Source: JALCLA01 sp965653565 (GTDB lineage Bacteria > Pseudomonadota > Gammaproteobacteria > Xanthomonadales > Xanthomonadaceae). From it: DNA of 64,000 bases. The notes under the pieces were generated by a model, which worked only from the letters and a program-made list of their open reading frames with translations, made no database searches and was not told the DNA's origin. Shown piece after piece: positions 19,065 through 27,343 of this stretch (within the stretch, counting starts at the first letter, position 1; every line of letters begins with the position of its first letter). A program made the position numbers and the translations under genes. The stretch spans positions 225,709-289,708 of the forward strand of contig CBFHAI010000001.1 of the NCBI GenBank assembly GCA_965653565.1, read 5' to 3'.

Positions 19065-19984
19065 TTCCGCGCCGGCAACGCGGCGTCGCGCTGCTCGCGG
19101 CCGTGCTGGTGGTGGCGCTGGCCGTGGTGCTGGTGGCGGCGATGCTCGACCGCGGCGAAGCGGCGCGCGCGCGCAGCCGCAATGCGCTGCGCGCCGAGCA
19201 GGGCTGGCAGCTGATGATCGGCCTCGAAGGCTGGGCCGCGTCGGCGCTGCGGCGCGATCAACTCGACGGCGGCGGCGTCGACAGCCGCGACGATGTCTGG
19301 GCCCAGCCGCTGCCGCCGATCGACCTGCCGCAGGGCCGTATTTTCGGGCGTTTGCGCGAAATGGGCGGCTGTTTCGACGTCAATTCGCTGGTCGCCGGCA
19401 CGCAGGACAATGCGTTGGCGCTCGATCGCTTCACGCGCCTGCTGCGCGTGCTGAAACTCGATATCGCGATCGCGGCGCAGGCGGCCGACTGGATCGACGC
19501 CGACGCATCGCCGCGCAGCGGCGGTGCCGAAGACGCCGCGCTGCAAATGCGCCGGCCGCCGCAGCGCACCGCCAATCGAAAATTCGGCCACGTCTCCGAG
19601 CTGCGCCTGCTGCCCGCCATCGACGCCGAGGTTTATGCCGCGCTGCTGCCGCACGTGTGCGCCTTGCCGCAGGCCACGCCGATGAATCTCAACACCGCCA
19701 GCGAAGCGGTGTGGATGAGCCTGAGCGATTCGATCGGCGCCGGCGATGCGCGCCGCCTGGCGCGCGACGGCCGCGCGCGCTACGCCGACATCGGCGCCGT
19801 GCAACAGGAACTCGAACGCCTCGGTCTGCCGCCGGTGCCGCTCGACGGGCTCGGCGTGCAGAGCGACTGGTTCGTCGCCGAAGCCGACATCGAAGCCGAC
19901 GGCGTGCCGTTCCGCTATTCGAGCCTGCTGCAGCGCGGGCCCGACGGCGTGCGCGTGCTGGCGCGCCTGCGCGGCCGCTACTGA
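19061..19984 (+). CDS. gspK: Type II secretion minor pseudopilin GspK
   Basis: 307 residues. The N-terminal segment is RQRGVALLAAVLVVALAVVL. As usual for GspK, the glutamate found at position 5 in other pseudopilins is absent. The large helical domain includes GCFDVNSLV and the late MNLNTASEAV motif. GspK caps the pseudopilus and limits its length. Overlaps gspJ by four bases. Confidence 0.93.
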   Translation: MIPRRQRGVALLAAVLVVALAVVLVAAMLDRGEAARARSRNALRAEQGWQLMIGLEGWAASALRRDQLDGGGVDSRDDVWAQPLPPIDLPQGRIFGRLREMGGCFDVNSLVAGTQDNALALDRFTRLLRVLKLDIAIAAQAADWIDADASPRSGGAEDAALQMRRPPQRTANRKFGHVSELRLLPAIDAEVYAALLPHVCALPQATPMNLNTASEAVWMSLSDSIGAGDARRLARDGRARYADIGAVQQELERLGLPPVPLDGLGVQSDWFVAEADIEADGVPFRYSSLLQRGPDGVRVLARLRGRY

Positions 19985-20040
19985 AGGCGGGGCGTGAAGC
20001 CGCGCTGCTACAATCGCCGGGCCTTCCGACCCCCCATCGC

Positions 20041-21213
20041 ATGCCGCCGAATCTGCTGATCCGACTATCGCCCGACGGCGCCGCCGAATGGCTGGCGCTC
20101 GGGCGCGACGGCCGCGTGCTGGCCGGGCCGCAGGCGGGCCTGCCGGCCGGGGGCGCCGAGCACATCGACGTGCTGGTGCCGGCCGAAGACGTGCTGCTGC
20201 TGCGCGCGCCGCGCGTCGCACGCCAGCGCCGGCAGCTCGAACAGGCCCTGCCGTTCGCGATCGAAGAACAACTCGCCGCACCGATCGAAACGCTGCACGT
20301 CGCCGCCGCCGACGGCAACGACGGCGCCGAACTCACCGTCGCGGTGGCGGCGCAATCGCGCATGGACGGCTGGTTGCAGAAACTGCGCGACGCCGGCCTC
20401 GAACCCGATCGCCTGCTGCCGGAAACCTGGCTGCTGCCGCATGCGCCGGGCGCGGCCACGGTGTTGATCGACGGCGAGCGTGCGCTGGTGCGCCATTCGC
20501 AAGCCGGTGCCTTCGCCGGACACGTCGACGAGTTGCCGACCTGGCTGCATCTGCTCGATGCCGATGCCGGCCGGCCCACGCCGCTGCGCTGGCTCGGCGC
20601 GGCCGATCGCACGCCGTCGTCGCGCACCATCGAACGCGAAGATGTCGGCATGCCGCTGCGCTGGTTCGCGCACCGGCTCGCGCACGCGGGCGGACTGAAT
20701 CTGCTGCAGGGCCGCTACGCGCCGCGTCGCGGTCGCGAAGGCGCGCAGCGGCTGTGGCGCTGGGCCGCCGGCTTCGCGATCGCGGCCGTCGTTCTGGCCT
20801 TCGCGCAACTGTGGATCGAACGCCAGCAATTGGCTGCGCGGCAGCTCGCGCAGCGCGCGGAGATGGAAACGCTGCTGCGCACTGCGATGCCGACTATCTC
20901 GCGTATCGTCGATCCCAAAGCGCAGCTGATGGCCGAATACACGCGCCTGGGCAACGCCGGTGCGCAGGCCGGCGCCTTGCCGCTGCTCGCACGCATCGCG
21001 CCGTTGATCGCCGGCAGCGGACGCTACACGCTCGATGCGATCGAATTCCGCGCCGACAGCCTCGAACTGACGCTGCGCACCACCGACATCGCCGCGCTCG
21101 ACAGCCTGCGCGAAGCGCTCGCCGGCCTGCCCTCGCTCGAGGTCGAAGTGACGTCGGCCAATCCCGGCAGCGGCGGCATCGAAGGCCGCCTGCGCATCCG
21201 GAGCCGCGCATGA
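20041..21213 (+). CDS. gspL: Type II secretion inner-membrane protein GspL
   Basis: 390 residues. The N-terminal cytoplasmic actin-like domain includes DVLVPAEDVLLLRAP and QLEQALPFAIEEQL. A single transmembrane helix lies near residues 240-260 (AAGFAIAAVVLAFAQLWI), followed by a small periplasmic ferredoxin-like domain. GspL anchors the GspE ATPase to the membrane platform. The ATG at 20041 follows a 56-base gap after gspK. Confidence 0.92.
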   Translation: MPPNLLIRLSPDGAAEWLALGRDGRVLAGPQAGLPAGGAEHIDVLVPAEDVLLLRAPRVARQRRQLEQALPFAIEEQLAAPIETLHVAAADGNDGAELTVAVAAQSRMDGWLQKLRDAGLEPDRLLPETWLLPHAPGAATVLIDGERALVRHSQAGAFAGHVDELPTWLHLLDADAGRPTPLRWLGAADRTPSSRTIEREDVGMPLRWFAHRLAHAGGLNLLQGRYAPRRGREGAQRLWRWAAGFAIAAVVLAFAQLWIERQQLAARQLAQRAEMETLLRTAMPTISRIVDPKAQLMAEYTRLGNAGAQAGALPLLARIAPLIAGSGRYTLDAIEFRADSLELTLRTTDIAALDSLREALAGLPSLEVEVTSANPGSGGIEGRLRIRSRA

Positions 21214-21707
21214 GCGCGCTGCGCCAACGCTGGAACGCACTCGCCGTGCGCGAACAACGCATCCTGTCGCTCGGTGCGGTGTTCGTCGTGCTGGTGCTCG
21301 GGTACGTGCTGCTGTGGGAACCGCTGGCCGAATCGCGCGACAACCTGCGCACGCAGGTACAGGCCGCTGAAACCGATCTGGCGTGGATGCGCGCCGCCGC
21401 GCCGCTCGTGCAACAACGCAGCGCCAACGCGCCGGCCGCGCTGACGCTTGACGGCCGCTCGCTGCTCGCGCGTACCGATGCGAGCGCCGCCGACGCCGGC
21501 CTGAAATCGGCGTTGCTGCGAATCGAACCGGTTTCCGATCGGCAAGTGCGCGTGTCGTTCCAGAGCGCCGGCTTCGATGCGCTGATGCGCTGGGTCGAAA
21601 CGCTGGCCGCCAACAGCAATCTGCGCGTCAGTGAATTCTCGGTGCAGCGTGCCGAAGGCGTGGGCCTGGTCGATGCGCGATTGAGCCTGGAAGAACCCGC
21701 GCCGTGA
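21210..21707 (+). CDS. gspM: Type II secretion protein GspM
   Basis: 165 residues. A short cytoplasmic start is followed by a transmembrane helix (ILSLGAVFVVLVLGYVLLW), a coiled coil and a small periplasmic domain ending in VGLVDARLSLEEP. GspM partners GspL. The ATG overlaps the gspL stop. Confidence 0.92.
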   Translation: MSALRQRWNALAVREQRILSLGAVFVVLVLGYVLLWEPLAESRDNLRTQVQAAETDLAWMRAAAPLVQQRSANAPAALTLDGRSLLARTDASAADAGLKSALLRIEPVSDRQVRVSFQSAGFDALMRWVETLAANSNLRVSEFSVQRAEGVGLVDARLSLEEPAP

Positions 21708-21774
21708 TTGAACCCGTGCCGTGATCGTCGTCCATCGCATGATTTTCGTCCTCAACGAACAGTAATCGAGCCAC

Positions 21775-22539
21775 ATGAAGCTGATCCGCAATCTTGTGCT
21801 GTTGATCGTCGCCGCGCTGTTGCTGGGCGTGTTGCTGCTGGCCTTCCTGCCGGCCAGCATGGCGCTGCATTTCGTCGGCGATCGCCTCGGGCCGGTGCAT
21901 CTGGGCGAAGTCACCGGCACCTTGTGGAAAGGCCAGGCCAGCCCCGCCACCGTCAACGGCGAAAACATCGGCACGCTGGGCTGGACCTTGCATCCGACCG
22001 CGCTGCTCGGCCGCCGCATCGACGCCGACGTCACGCTGGCCGGCGACACCTACAACGGTGCCGGTCAGATCAGCGTGCACAGCGACCGCACGATTCAAGT
22101 GCGCCAGCTCGATCTGCGCTTCCCGGCGCGCAAGCTCGAACCGATGCTCGACATCCCGGCACTGGTGTTCCGCGGCGAAGTGCAGGTCGCGCTCGAATCG
22201 GCCGCATTGCGCGGCGGTTTTCCGGTCGACGTGAAAGGCCGCGGCGTGTGGAAGGATGCCGGCGTCGCCGGTTCGGCCGAAGCGCACTTCGGCGACCTGA
22301 TCACCGATTTCACCAGCGCGCCGGCCGGCGGTTTGTCCGGCACGATTGCCGACAGCGGCGGCCCGCTGCAAGCGCAAGGCACTTACAGCGCGAGCATCGC
22401 CGGCTACGACGCCGACGTGCAGCTGCGCGCGCGCGACGGCAATCCGCAAGTGATCGAAGCGCTTCAATACATCGGCGCGCCGCAGCCCGACGGCAGTGCG
22501 CGCCTGCTGCTGCGCGGCCGCCTGCTGGAAGCATTCTGA
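21775..22539 (+). CDS. gspN: Type II secretion protein GspN
   Basis: 254 residues. One N-terminal transmembrane helix (LVLLIVAALLLGVLLLAFLP) precedes a beta-rich periplasmic domain with GEVTGTLWKGQASPATVNG, typical of GspN/XpsN. GspN is an accessory protein that in Xanthomonas interacts with the secretin complex. The gspD secretin, usually next, is not present after it. Confidence 0.88.
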   Translation: MKLIRNLVLLIVAALLLGVLLLAFLPASMALHFVGDRLGPVHLGEVTGTLWKGQASPATVNGENIGTLGWTLHPTALLGRRIDADVTLAGDTYNGAGQISVHSDRTIQVRQLDLRFPARKLEPMLDIPALVFRGEVQVALESAALRGGFPVDVKGRGVWKDAGVAGSAEAHFGDLITDFTSAPAGGLSGTIADSGGPLQAQGTYSASIAGYDADVQLRARDGNPQVIEALQYIGAPQPDGSARLLLRGRLLEAF

Positions 22540-22543
22540 GCCG

Positions 22544-23335
22544 ATGACGACGCTCACGCCGGCCTTCCTCGACGCGGCCCTGCAGGTCGCGCGCAACGCG
22601 GCCGAGGCGGCGGCGGCGGTGATCCATCCGTATTATCGCGGCCGCTTCGAAACGCTCACCAAGGCCGATGCGACGCCGGTGACGCAGGCCGACATCGAAG
22701 CCGAAGCGGCGATCCGTGCGGTGCTGGCCGCGGCCTATCCGGAGCACGCGATCTACGGCGAAGAGCAGGGCCGCGACACGCATCAAAGTGATTTCCTCTG
22801 GCTGGTCGATCCGATCGACGGCACCAAGAGTTTCGTGCGCGGTTATCCGATGTTCTCGACGCAGATCGCGCTGATGCACGGTGGCGAGTTGGTGCTCGGT
22901 GTGTCGTGCGCGTCGGAATTCGCACAGACGGCGTGGGCGCGCGTCGGTGGCGGTGCGTTCCTCGATGGCGAGCCGATCGCCATCGCGAAAACCGATCGCA
23001 TTGCTGAGGCCGCCGTGTCGACCGGCAATCTCAAATCGCTCGCCCGCGGCCCGCGCTGGAACGCGCTCGGCGAACTGCTGCAACAAGCGAACCGTGGCCG
23101 CGGCTACGGCGACTTCTACCACTATCACCTGCTCGCACAGGGCAGTATCGATGCGGTGATCGAATCGGACGTCAACATTCTCGACATCGCCGCGCTCGCC
23201 GTCATCGTGCGCGAAGCCGGCGGCGTGTTCACCGATCTCGACGGCGCCGCCCTCGATCTCGACACGCGCAGCGTGCTGGCCGCGGTTCCCGCGCTGCACG
23301 ACGATCTGCGCACCCGTTTCCACGGCTGGCACTGA
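22544..23335 (+). CDS. Inositol monophosphatase-family phosphatase (HisN/SuhB-like)
   Basis: 263 residues. The metal-binding signatures of the Li-sensitive phosphatase family are visible: IYGEEQG and WLVDPIDGTKSFVRGYP, then ESDVNILDIAAL near the C-terminus. The extended DGTKSFVRGYP is closer to bacterial histidinol-phosphatase (HisN) than to CysQ, so histidinol phosphate is a plausible substrate, but this is inference. It starts 4 bases after gspN, and its stop overlaps nudE. Confidence 0.82.
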   Translation: MTTLTPAFLDAALQVARNAAEAAAAVIHPYYRGRFETLTKADATPVTQADIEAEAAIRAVLAAAYPEHAIYGEEQGRDTHQSDFLWLVDPIDGTKSFVRGYPMFSTQIALMHGGELVLGVSCASEFAQTAWARVGGGAFLDGEPIAIAKTDRIAEAAVSTGNLKSLARGPRWNALGELLQQANRGRGYGDFYHYHLLAQGSIDAVIESDVNILDIAALAVIVREAGGVFTDLDGAALDLDTRSVLAAVPALHDDLRTRFHGWH

Positions 23336-23886
23336 TGCGCAAGCTACCCACCATCCTCGAAAGCCACGAACTCGATTTCGGCGGCCGTTTCCACGTCGAA
23401 CAACTCGAACTGGAATTCTCCAACGGCGCGCGCCGCAAATACGAACGCATGAAAAGCCGCGGCCGCGGCGCCGTCATCGTCGCGCCGATGTTCGACGACG
23501 ACACCATCCTGCTGGTGCGCGAATACGCCTGCGGCCTGCATCGCTACGAACTGGGCCTCGTGAAAGGCCGCATCGATGCCGGCGAAACGCCGGAGCAGGC
23601 GGCCGAGCGCGAACTCAAGGAAGAAGCGGGCTACGGTGCACGCAAACTCACCGTACTGCGCTCGATCTCGCTGGTGCCGACCTACATGAGCAATCAGACC
23701 TGGCTCGTGCTCGCGCAGGATCTGTATCCCGAACGCCTCGAAGGCGACGAGCCGGAAGAACTCGAAGTGGTGCCGTGGAAACTCGATGCACTGCACGAGC
23801 TGATGCTGCTGGAAGACTGCTCGGAAGGCCGCTCGCTGGCCGCGATGTTCATCGCGCGCGAATACCTGCGCGGAGCGCGCGGGTGA
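23335..23886 (+). CDS. nudE: ADP compounds hydrolase NudE
   Basis: 183 residues. The Nudix box is complete (GRIDAGETPEQAAERELKEE then AGY), preceded by a strand reading LLVREYACGLHRYELGLVKG, which is characteristic of NudE. It hydrolyses ADP-ribose, NADH and Ap2A/Ap3A-like dinucleotides. The gene is squeezed between two phosphatase-family genes, overlapping both by one to four bases, and the nudE-cysQ pairing is common in gammaproteobacteria. Confidence 0.92.
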   Translation: MRKLPTILESHELDFGGRFHVEQLELEFSNGARRKYERMKSRGRGAVIVAPMFDDDTILLVREYACGLHRYELGLVKGRIDAGETPEQAAERELKEEAGYGARKLTVLRSISLVPTYMSNQTWLVLAQDLYPERLEGDEPEELEVVPWKLDALHELMLLEDCSEGRSLAAMFIAREYLRGARG

Positions 23887-24683
23887 CGCCGCGCGAACGC
23901 TGGCGCGAACGATTGATCGAACTCTCCCGCATCGCGGGCGAGGCGATCATGCAGGTCTACGCGAAGGATTTCGCGGTCGAAACCAAGCAGGACAACTCGC
24001 CGGTCACCGCCGCCGACATGGCCGCGCACCGCATCATCTGCGACGGTCTGGCGGAACTGACGCCCGATATTCCCGTGCTGTCGGAAGAAGCGGCCGATAT
24101 CTCGTGGGAACGGCGCCGCGCGTGGACGCGCCTGTGGCTGGTCGATCCGCTCGACGGTACGCGCGAATTCGTGAAAAAGAACGGCGAATTCACCGTCAAC
24201 ATCGCATTGATCGAGAACCACGAGCCGACCATGGGCGTGATCTTCGCGCCGGCGCTCGATGTGATGGTGCACGCCGAACGCGGCGTCGGTGCCTTCCTGC
24301 GCGATGGCGATGACGACATCGCGATCGTGTCGCAGCGTCCGGCCGCCGCACCGCTGCGCGTCGCGGCCAGCCGTTCGCATCTCAACGACCGCACCCGCCG
24401 CTTGCTCGAATCGCTCGGCGATCACGAACGTCTGGGCCTGGGTTCGTCGCTGAAATTCTGCCGCATCGCCGAAGGCCTGATCGATTTCTACCCGCGCTTC
24501 GGGCCGACCTCGGAATGGGATACGGCGGCCGGCCAATGCATCCTCGAAACCGCCGGCGGCGCCGTGCTCGGTCTCGACGGCGCGCCGCTCGCCTACAACC
24601 GCAAAGACTCGCTGCTCAATCCGGATTTCCTCGCACTTGGCGACGCGACGATTCCGTGGCGCGAGTGGCTGCCGGCCAATTAG
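23883..24683 (+). CDS. cysQ: 3'(2'),5'-bisphosphate nucleotidase CysQ
   Basis: 266 residues from a GTG overlapping the nudE stop. Motifs are KQDNSPVTAADMAAH, LSEEAADI, WLVDPLDGTREFVKKNGEFT (the CysQ form of the metal site) and the late PTSEWDTAAGQCILE. It degrades PAP, a by-product of sulfate assimilation, to AMP. The GTG start fits the coupled junction with nudE better than a longer frame inside nudE. Confidence 0.95.
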   Translation: MTPRERWRERLIELSRIAGEAIMQVYAKDFAVETKQDNSPVTAADMAAHRIICDGLAELTPDIPVLSEEAADISWERRRAWTRLWLVDPLDGTREFVKKNGEFTVNIALIENHEPTMGVIFAPALDVMVHAERGVGAFLRDGDDDIAIVSQRPAAAPLRVAASRSHLNDRTRRLLESLGDHERLGLGSSLKFCRIAEGLIDFYPRFGPTSEWDTAAGQCILETAGGAVLGLDGAPLAYNRKDSLLNPDFLALGDATIPWREWLPAN

Positions 24684-24701
24684 CGAAATCTCACAAACCG
24701 C

Positions 24702-25529
24702 ATGGCTTCCGACATCGACGCACTGCTGCAGATCATGGCCCGCCTGCGCGATCCGCAGACCGGCTGCCCGTGGGACGTGCAGCAGGATTTCGCCAGCATC
24801 GCGCCGTACACCGTCGAGGAAGCCTACGAAGTGGCCGACGCGATCGACCGCAACGACCTGGCGGCATTGAAGGACGAACTCGGCGACCTGCTGCTGCAGG
24901 TCGTGTTTCACGCGCGCATGGCCGAAGAAGGCGGGCATTTCGCGTTCGGTGATGTGGTGAATGCAATCTGCGACAAGATGGTGCGCCGGCATCCGCATGT
25001 GTTCGGCGATGAAGCCGTCGCCGATGCCGCCGCACAGACCGTCGCCTGGGAAGAGCACAAACGCCGCGAACGCGAGAACGCCGCCGACGCCGATCGCAGC
25101 GCGCTCGCCGGCATCGCGCGCGGCCTGCCCGAATGGCAGCGCGCCACGAAGTTGCAGAAGCGCGCGGCGAACGTCGGCTTCGATTGGCCGGGACCCGAGC
25201 CGGTGATCGCGAAACTGCACGAAGAAATCGAGGAAGTGCGCGAGGAATTCGCAGCGCTAGAAAAACAGCCCGACTCGCGCGCAGTGCGCGACCGGCTCGA
25301 GGACGAAATCGGCGATGTGCTGTTCGTCTGCGTCAACCTCGCGCGCCACGCGAAAGTCGATTTTGGCAGCGCGATGCGCCGCGCCAACGCCAAGTTCGAA
25401 CGCCGCTTCCGCCGCATGGAAGCGCTGGCCGCCGAGCAGGGCGTGGACCTGTCGAGCAAGCCGCTCGAAGCGCAGGATGCGTTCTGGGATCAGGCCAAGG
25501 CCGAGGAAAAGGCCGGTCCCGCGAACTAG
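24702..25529 (+). CDS. mazG: Nucleoside triphosphate pyrophosphohydrolase MazG
   Basis: 275 residues with two tandem MazG folds. The first reads CPWDVQQDFASIAPYTVEEA with DELGDLLLQVVFHARM, and the second has EEIEEVREEF and EDEIGDVLFVCVNLARH. The EExxE/ExxD metal-binding helices are intact in both. It hydrolyses NTPs to NMP and pyrophosphate and limits (p)ppGpp-linked stress and mutagenic nucleotides. It follows cysQ by 18 bases. Confidence 0.95.
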   Translation: MASDIDALLQIMARLRDPQTGCPWDVQQDFASIAPYTVEEAYEVADAIDRNDLAALKDELGDLLLQVVFHARMAEEGGHFAFGDVVNAICDKMVRRHPHVFGDEAVADAAAQTVAWEEHKRRERENAADADRSALAGIARGLPEWQRATKLQKRAANVGFDWPGPEPVIAKLHEEIEEVREEFAALEKQPDSRAVRDRLEDEIGDVLFVCVNLARHAKVDFGSAMRRANAKFERRFRRMEALAAEQGVDLSSKPLEAQDAFWDQAKAEEKAGPAN

Positions 25530-25594
25530 GCCGCCGCCTCTTGCCGCGGCCTGCGCGGCGTCCAACAATGGAGGCCTCTGCCGGAGCCCGTCCC

Positions 25595-25900
25595 ATGCCC
25601 GCACCGTTCGCCAGCTTCCGCGATTTCTATCCGTACTACCTGTCCGAACACGCCGACCCCACCTGCCGCCGCCTGCATTTCGTCGGCAGCACGCTGGTGC
25701 TCGTGTGCCTGGTGCTGGCTGTGGTGCAGCTCAATGCGTGGTGGCTGCTGGCGGCGCTGTTCTGCGGCTACGGTTTCGCCTGGATCGGCCATTTCTTCTT
25801 CGAAAAGAACCGGCCGGCCACCTTCAAGCACCCGTTCTATTCGTTCATCGGCGATTGGGCGATGTATCGCGACATGCTCGCCGGACGCATCCGTTTCTGA
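25595..25900 (+). CDS. Mpo1-like/DUF962 membrane protein
   Basis: 101 residues with the DUF962 pattern: FRDFYPYYLSEHADPTCRRL, then two hydrophobic helices, GHFFFEKNRPATFKHP and a C-terminal RDMLAGRIRF. The histidines in the HxxxxxxxRRxH-like region and in GHF resemble the metal site of yeast Mpo1, a 2-hydroxy fatty acid dioxygenase, but activity here is inference. The ATG at 25595 is preferred over one nine codons upstream. Confidence 0.85.
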   Translation: MPAPFASFRDFYPYYLSEHADPTCRRLHFVGSTLVLVCLVLAVVQLNAWWLLAALFCGYGFAWIGHFFFEKNRPATFKHPFYSFIGDWAMYRDMLAGRIRF

Positions 25901-25902
25901 GG

Positions 25903-26256
25903 TTATTTGAGAAAGATGAAACCGGCCCCGGCCGCGATAAGCACGAATCCCACCACGTGGTTCCAGCTGATCGATTCGCCCAGGTACCAGACCGAAAACA
26001 TCGCGAACACGCTCAGTGTGATCACTTCCTGCATCGTCTTGAGCTGCGCCGCCGAATAGACCGCGTGGCCCCAGCGGTTGGCCGGCACCTGCAGCAGATA
26101 CTCGGGCAGCGCGATCAGCCAGCTGGCGGCGATCACGATCCAGATCGGCGAACTCTTGAACTTCAGGTGCCCGTACCAGGCGAAGGTCATGAAGACGTTG
26201 CTGCCGATCAGCAGCACGATCGGGAGCAGGTAGTTCGAGAGGGTCGGCGTAGGCAT
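25903..26256 (-). CDS. DMT-like small membrane protein (DUF486)
   Basis: 117 residues with four predicted transmembrane helices and the DUF486 pattern: FMTFAWYGHLKF, LPEYLLQVPANRWGH, LKTMQEVITLSVF, then FSVWYLGE. Related to the drug/metabolite transporter superfamily; substrate unknown. It is convergent with the DUF962 gene, with two bases between stops. Confidence 0.9.
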   Translation of the reverse strand: MPTPTLSNYLLPIVLLIGSNVFMTFAWYGHLKFKSSPIWIVIAASWLIALPEYLLQVPANRWGHAVYSAAQLKTMQEVITLSVFAMFSVWYLGESISWNHVVGFVLIAAGAGFIFLK

Positions 26257-26352
26257 TGCCGAATCCTAGCCCGAGGCCGCTTGCCGGCGAAATCCCGCGG
26301 TTTTCCGGCCCCCGCCCTTGCCCGAGGCCGAACGGGCTGTTCCGTGAAGGCC

Positions 26353-26405
26353 GGAGTTCACACCCTGTCCACCCGTGATGGAGTTCACTCTTCACATCCG
26401 TGAAT
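26353..26405. promoter_or_regulatory. Direct repeat before the two-component operon (possible operator)
   Basis: Two adjacent repeats of about 26-27 bases, each beginning GGAGTTCAC and ending in CCGTGA, occupy 26353-26379 and 26380-26405. They lie directly upstream of the response regulator's ribosome binding site (AGGAGGGA). Spacing and position suit dimer binding by an OmpR-family regulator, perhaps autoregulation. This is inference from position only. Confidence 0.5.
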
Positions 26406-26422
26406 CGAGCAGGAGGGACACC

Positions 26423-27148
26423 ATGAAAGCCCACGAAGAATCCGCCGGATTGATCCTGCTGATCGAAGACAACCGCAATATCTCCGAGATGGTCGGCGAG
26501 TATCTCGAACGCCGCGGTTTTCGCGTCGACTACGCCGCCGACGGCCAGCAGGGCTACCAGCAGGCCGTCGACGACACCTTCGACGTCATCATTCTCGACC
26601 TGATGCTGCCGCGCCTCGACGGCCTCGAACTGTGCCGCCGCCTGCGCCAGGAAGCCAAGAAATCCACGCCGGTGCTGATGCTGACCGCGCGCGACACGCT
26701 CGACGACAAGATCCGCGGGCTGGAAGCCGGCGGCGACGACTATCTGGTCAAACCCTTTGCGCTGCAGGAACTCGAGGCGCGTGTGCGCGCGCTGATCCGC
26801 CGCGACCGCCGCCAGGTGAGCGCCGAAACGCTGCGCGTCGGCGACCTCACCCTCGACACCGCCACCCTGCGCGCCACCCGCGCCGGCCGCGAGCTGCAAC
26901 TGTCGCCGATCGGTCTGAAACTGCTGACCATCCTGATGCGCGAATCGCCGCGCGTGGTGAGCCGCCGCGACATCGAACGCGAAATCTGGGGCGACGCCAT
27001 GCCCGATTCCGACACCCTGCGCAGCCATCTGTACAACCTGCGCAAGGTGATCGACAAACCGTTCCAGAAATCGCTGCTGCATACCATCCACAGTGCGGGT
27101 TACCGGTTGGCGGAGCTTGAGACGGAGCCGGCGCAGCGGGTTGGGTAG
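26423..27148 (+). CDS. OmpR-family response regulator
   Basis: 241 residues: a receiver domain (ILLIEDN start, phosphoacceptor D59 in ILDLMLPRLDG, lysine in YLVKPF) followed by a winged-helix DNA-binding domain (LQLSPIGLKLL, then DSDTLRSHLYNLRKVID). Strong ribosome binding site AGGAGGGACACC before ATG 26423; the longer ORF start at 26375 runs over the repeats and is rejected. The partner kinase lies downstream beyond a repeat-filled gap. The signal is not known. Confidence 0.93.
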   Translation: MKAHEESAGLILLIEDNRNISEMVGEYLERRGFRVDYAADGQQGYQQAVDDTFDVIILDLMLPRLDGLELCRRLRQEAKKSTPVLMLTARDTLDDKIRGLEAGGDDYLVKPFALQELEARVRALIRRDRRQVSAETLRVGDLTLDTATLRATRAGRELQLSPIGLKLLTILMRESPRVVSRRDIEREIWGDAMPDSDTLRSHLYNLRKVIDKPFQKSLLHTIHSAGYRLAELETEPAQRVG

Positions 27149-27260
27149 AGCAGGGGTTAGGGGCGAGTAGTTAGGGCGCTTTGGACATCCGCTTCCGCGA
27201 CCGCTAAAGCAGGGGTTAGGGGCGAGCAGTTAGGGCGCTCCGGACATCCGCTTTCGCGAC
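27149..27260 (+). repeat. 53-bp tandem repeat splitting the two-component operon
   Basis: Two copies of a 53-base unit, 27149-27201 and 27208-27260, each start AGCAGGGGTTAGGGGCGAG and end in CGCGAC, with about five differences. A related inverted motif (AACCCCTAATCCCTAA) follows at about 27288. Together they fill most of the 195 bases between the regulator and kinase genes, so kinase expression may depend on read-through or its own promoter. Confidence 0.85.
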
Positions 27261-27343
27261 GACATACGATTTTTTCGCCCTCACCACCAACCCCTAATCC
27301 CTAAACCGTTCCTCTCAAGCACCCGAAACCTCCCCGCAAAACC

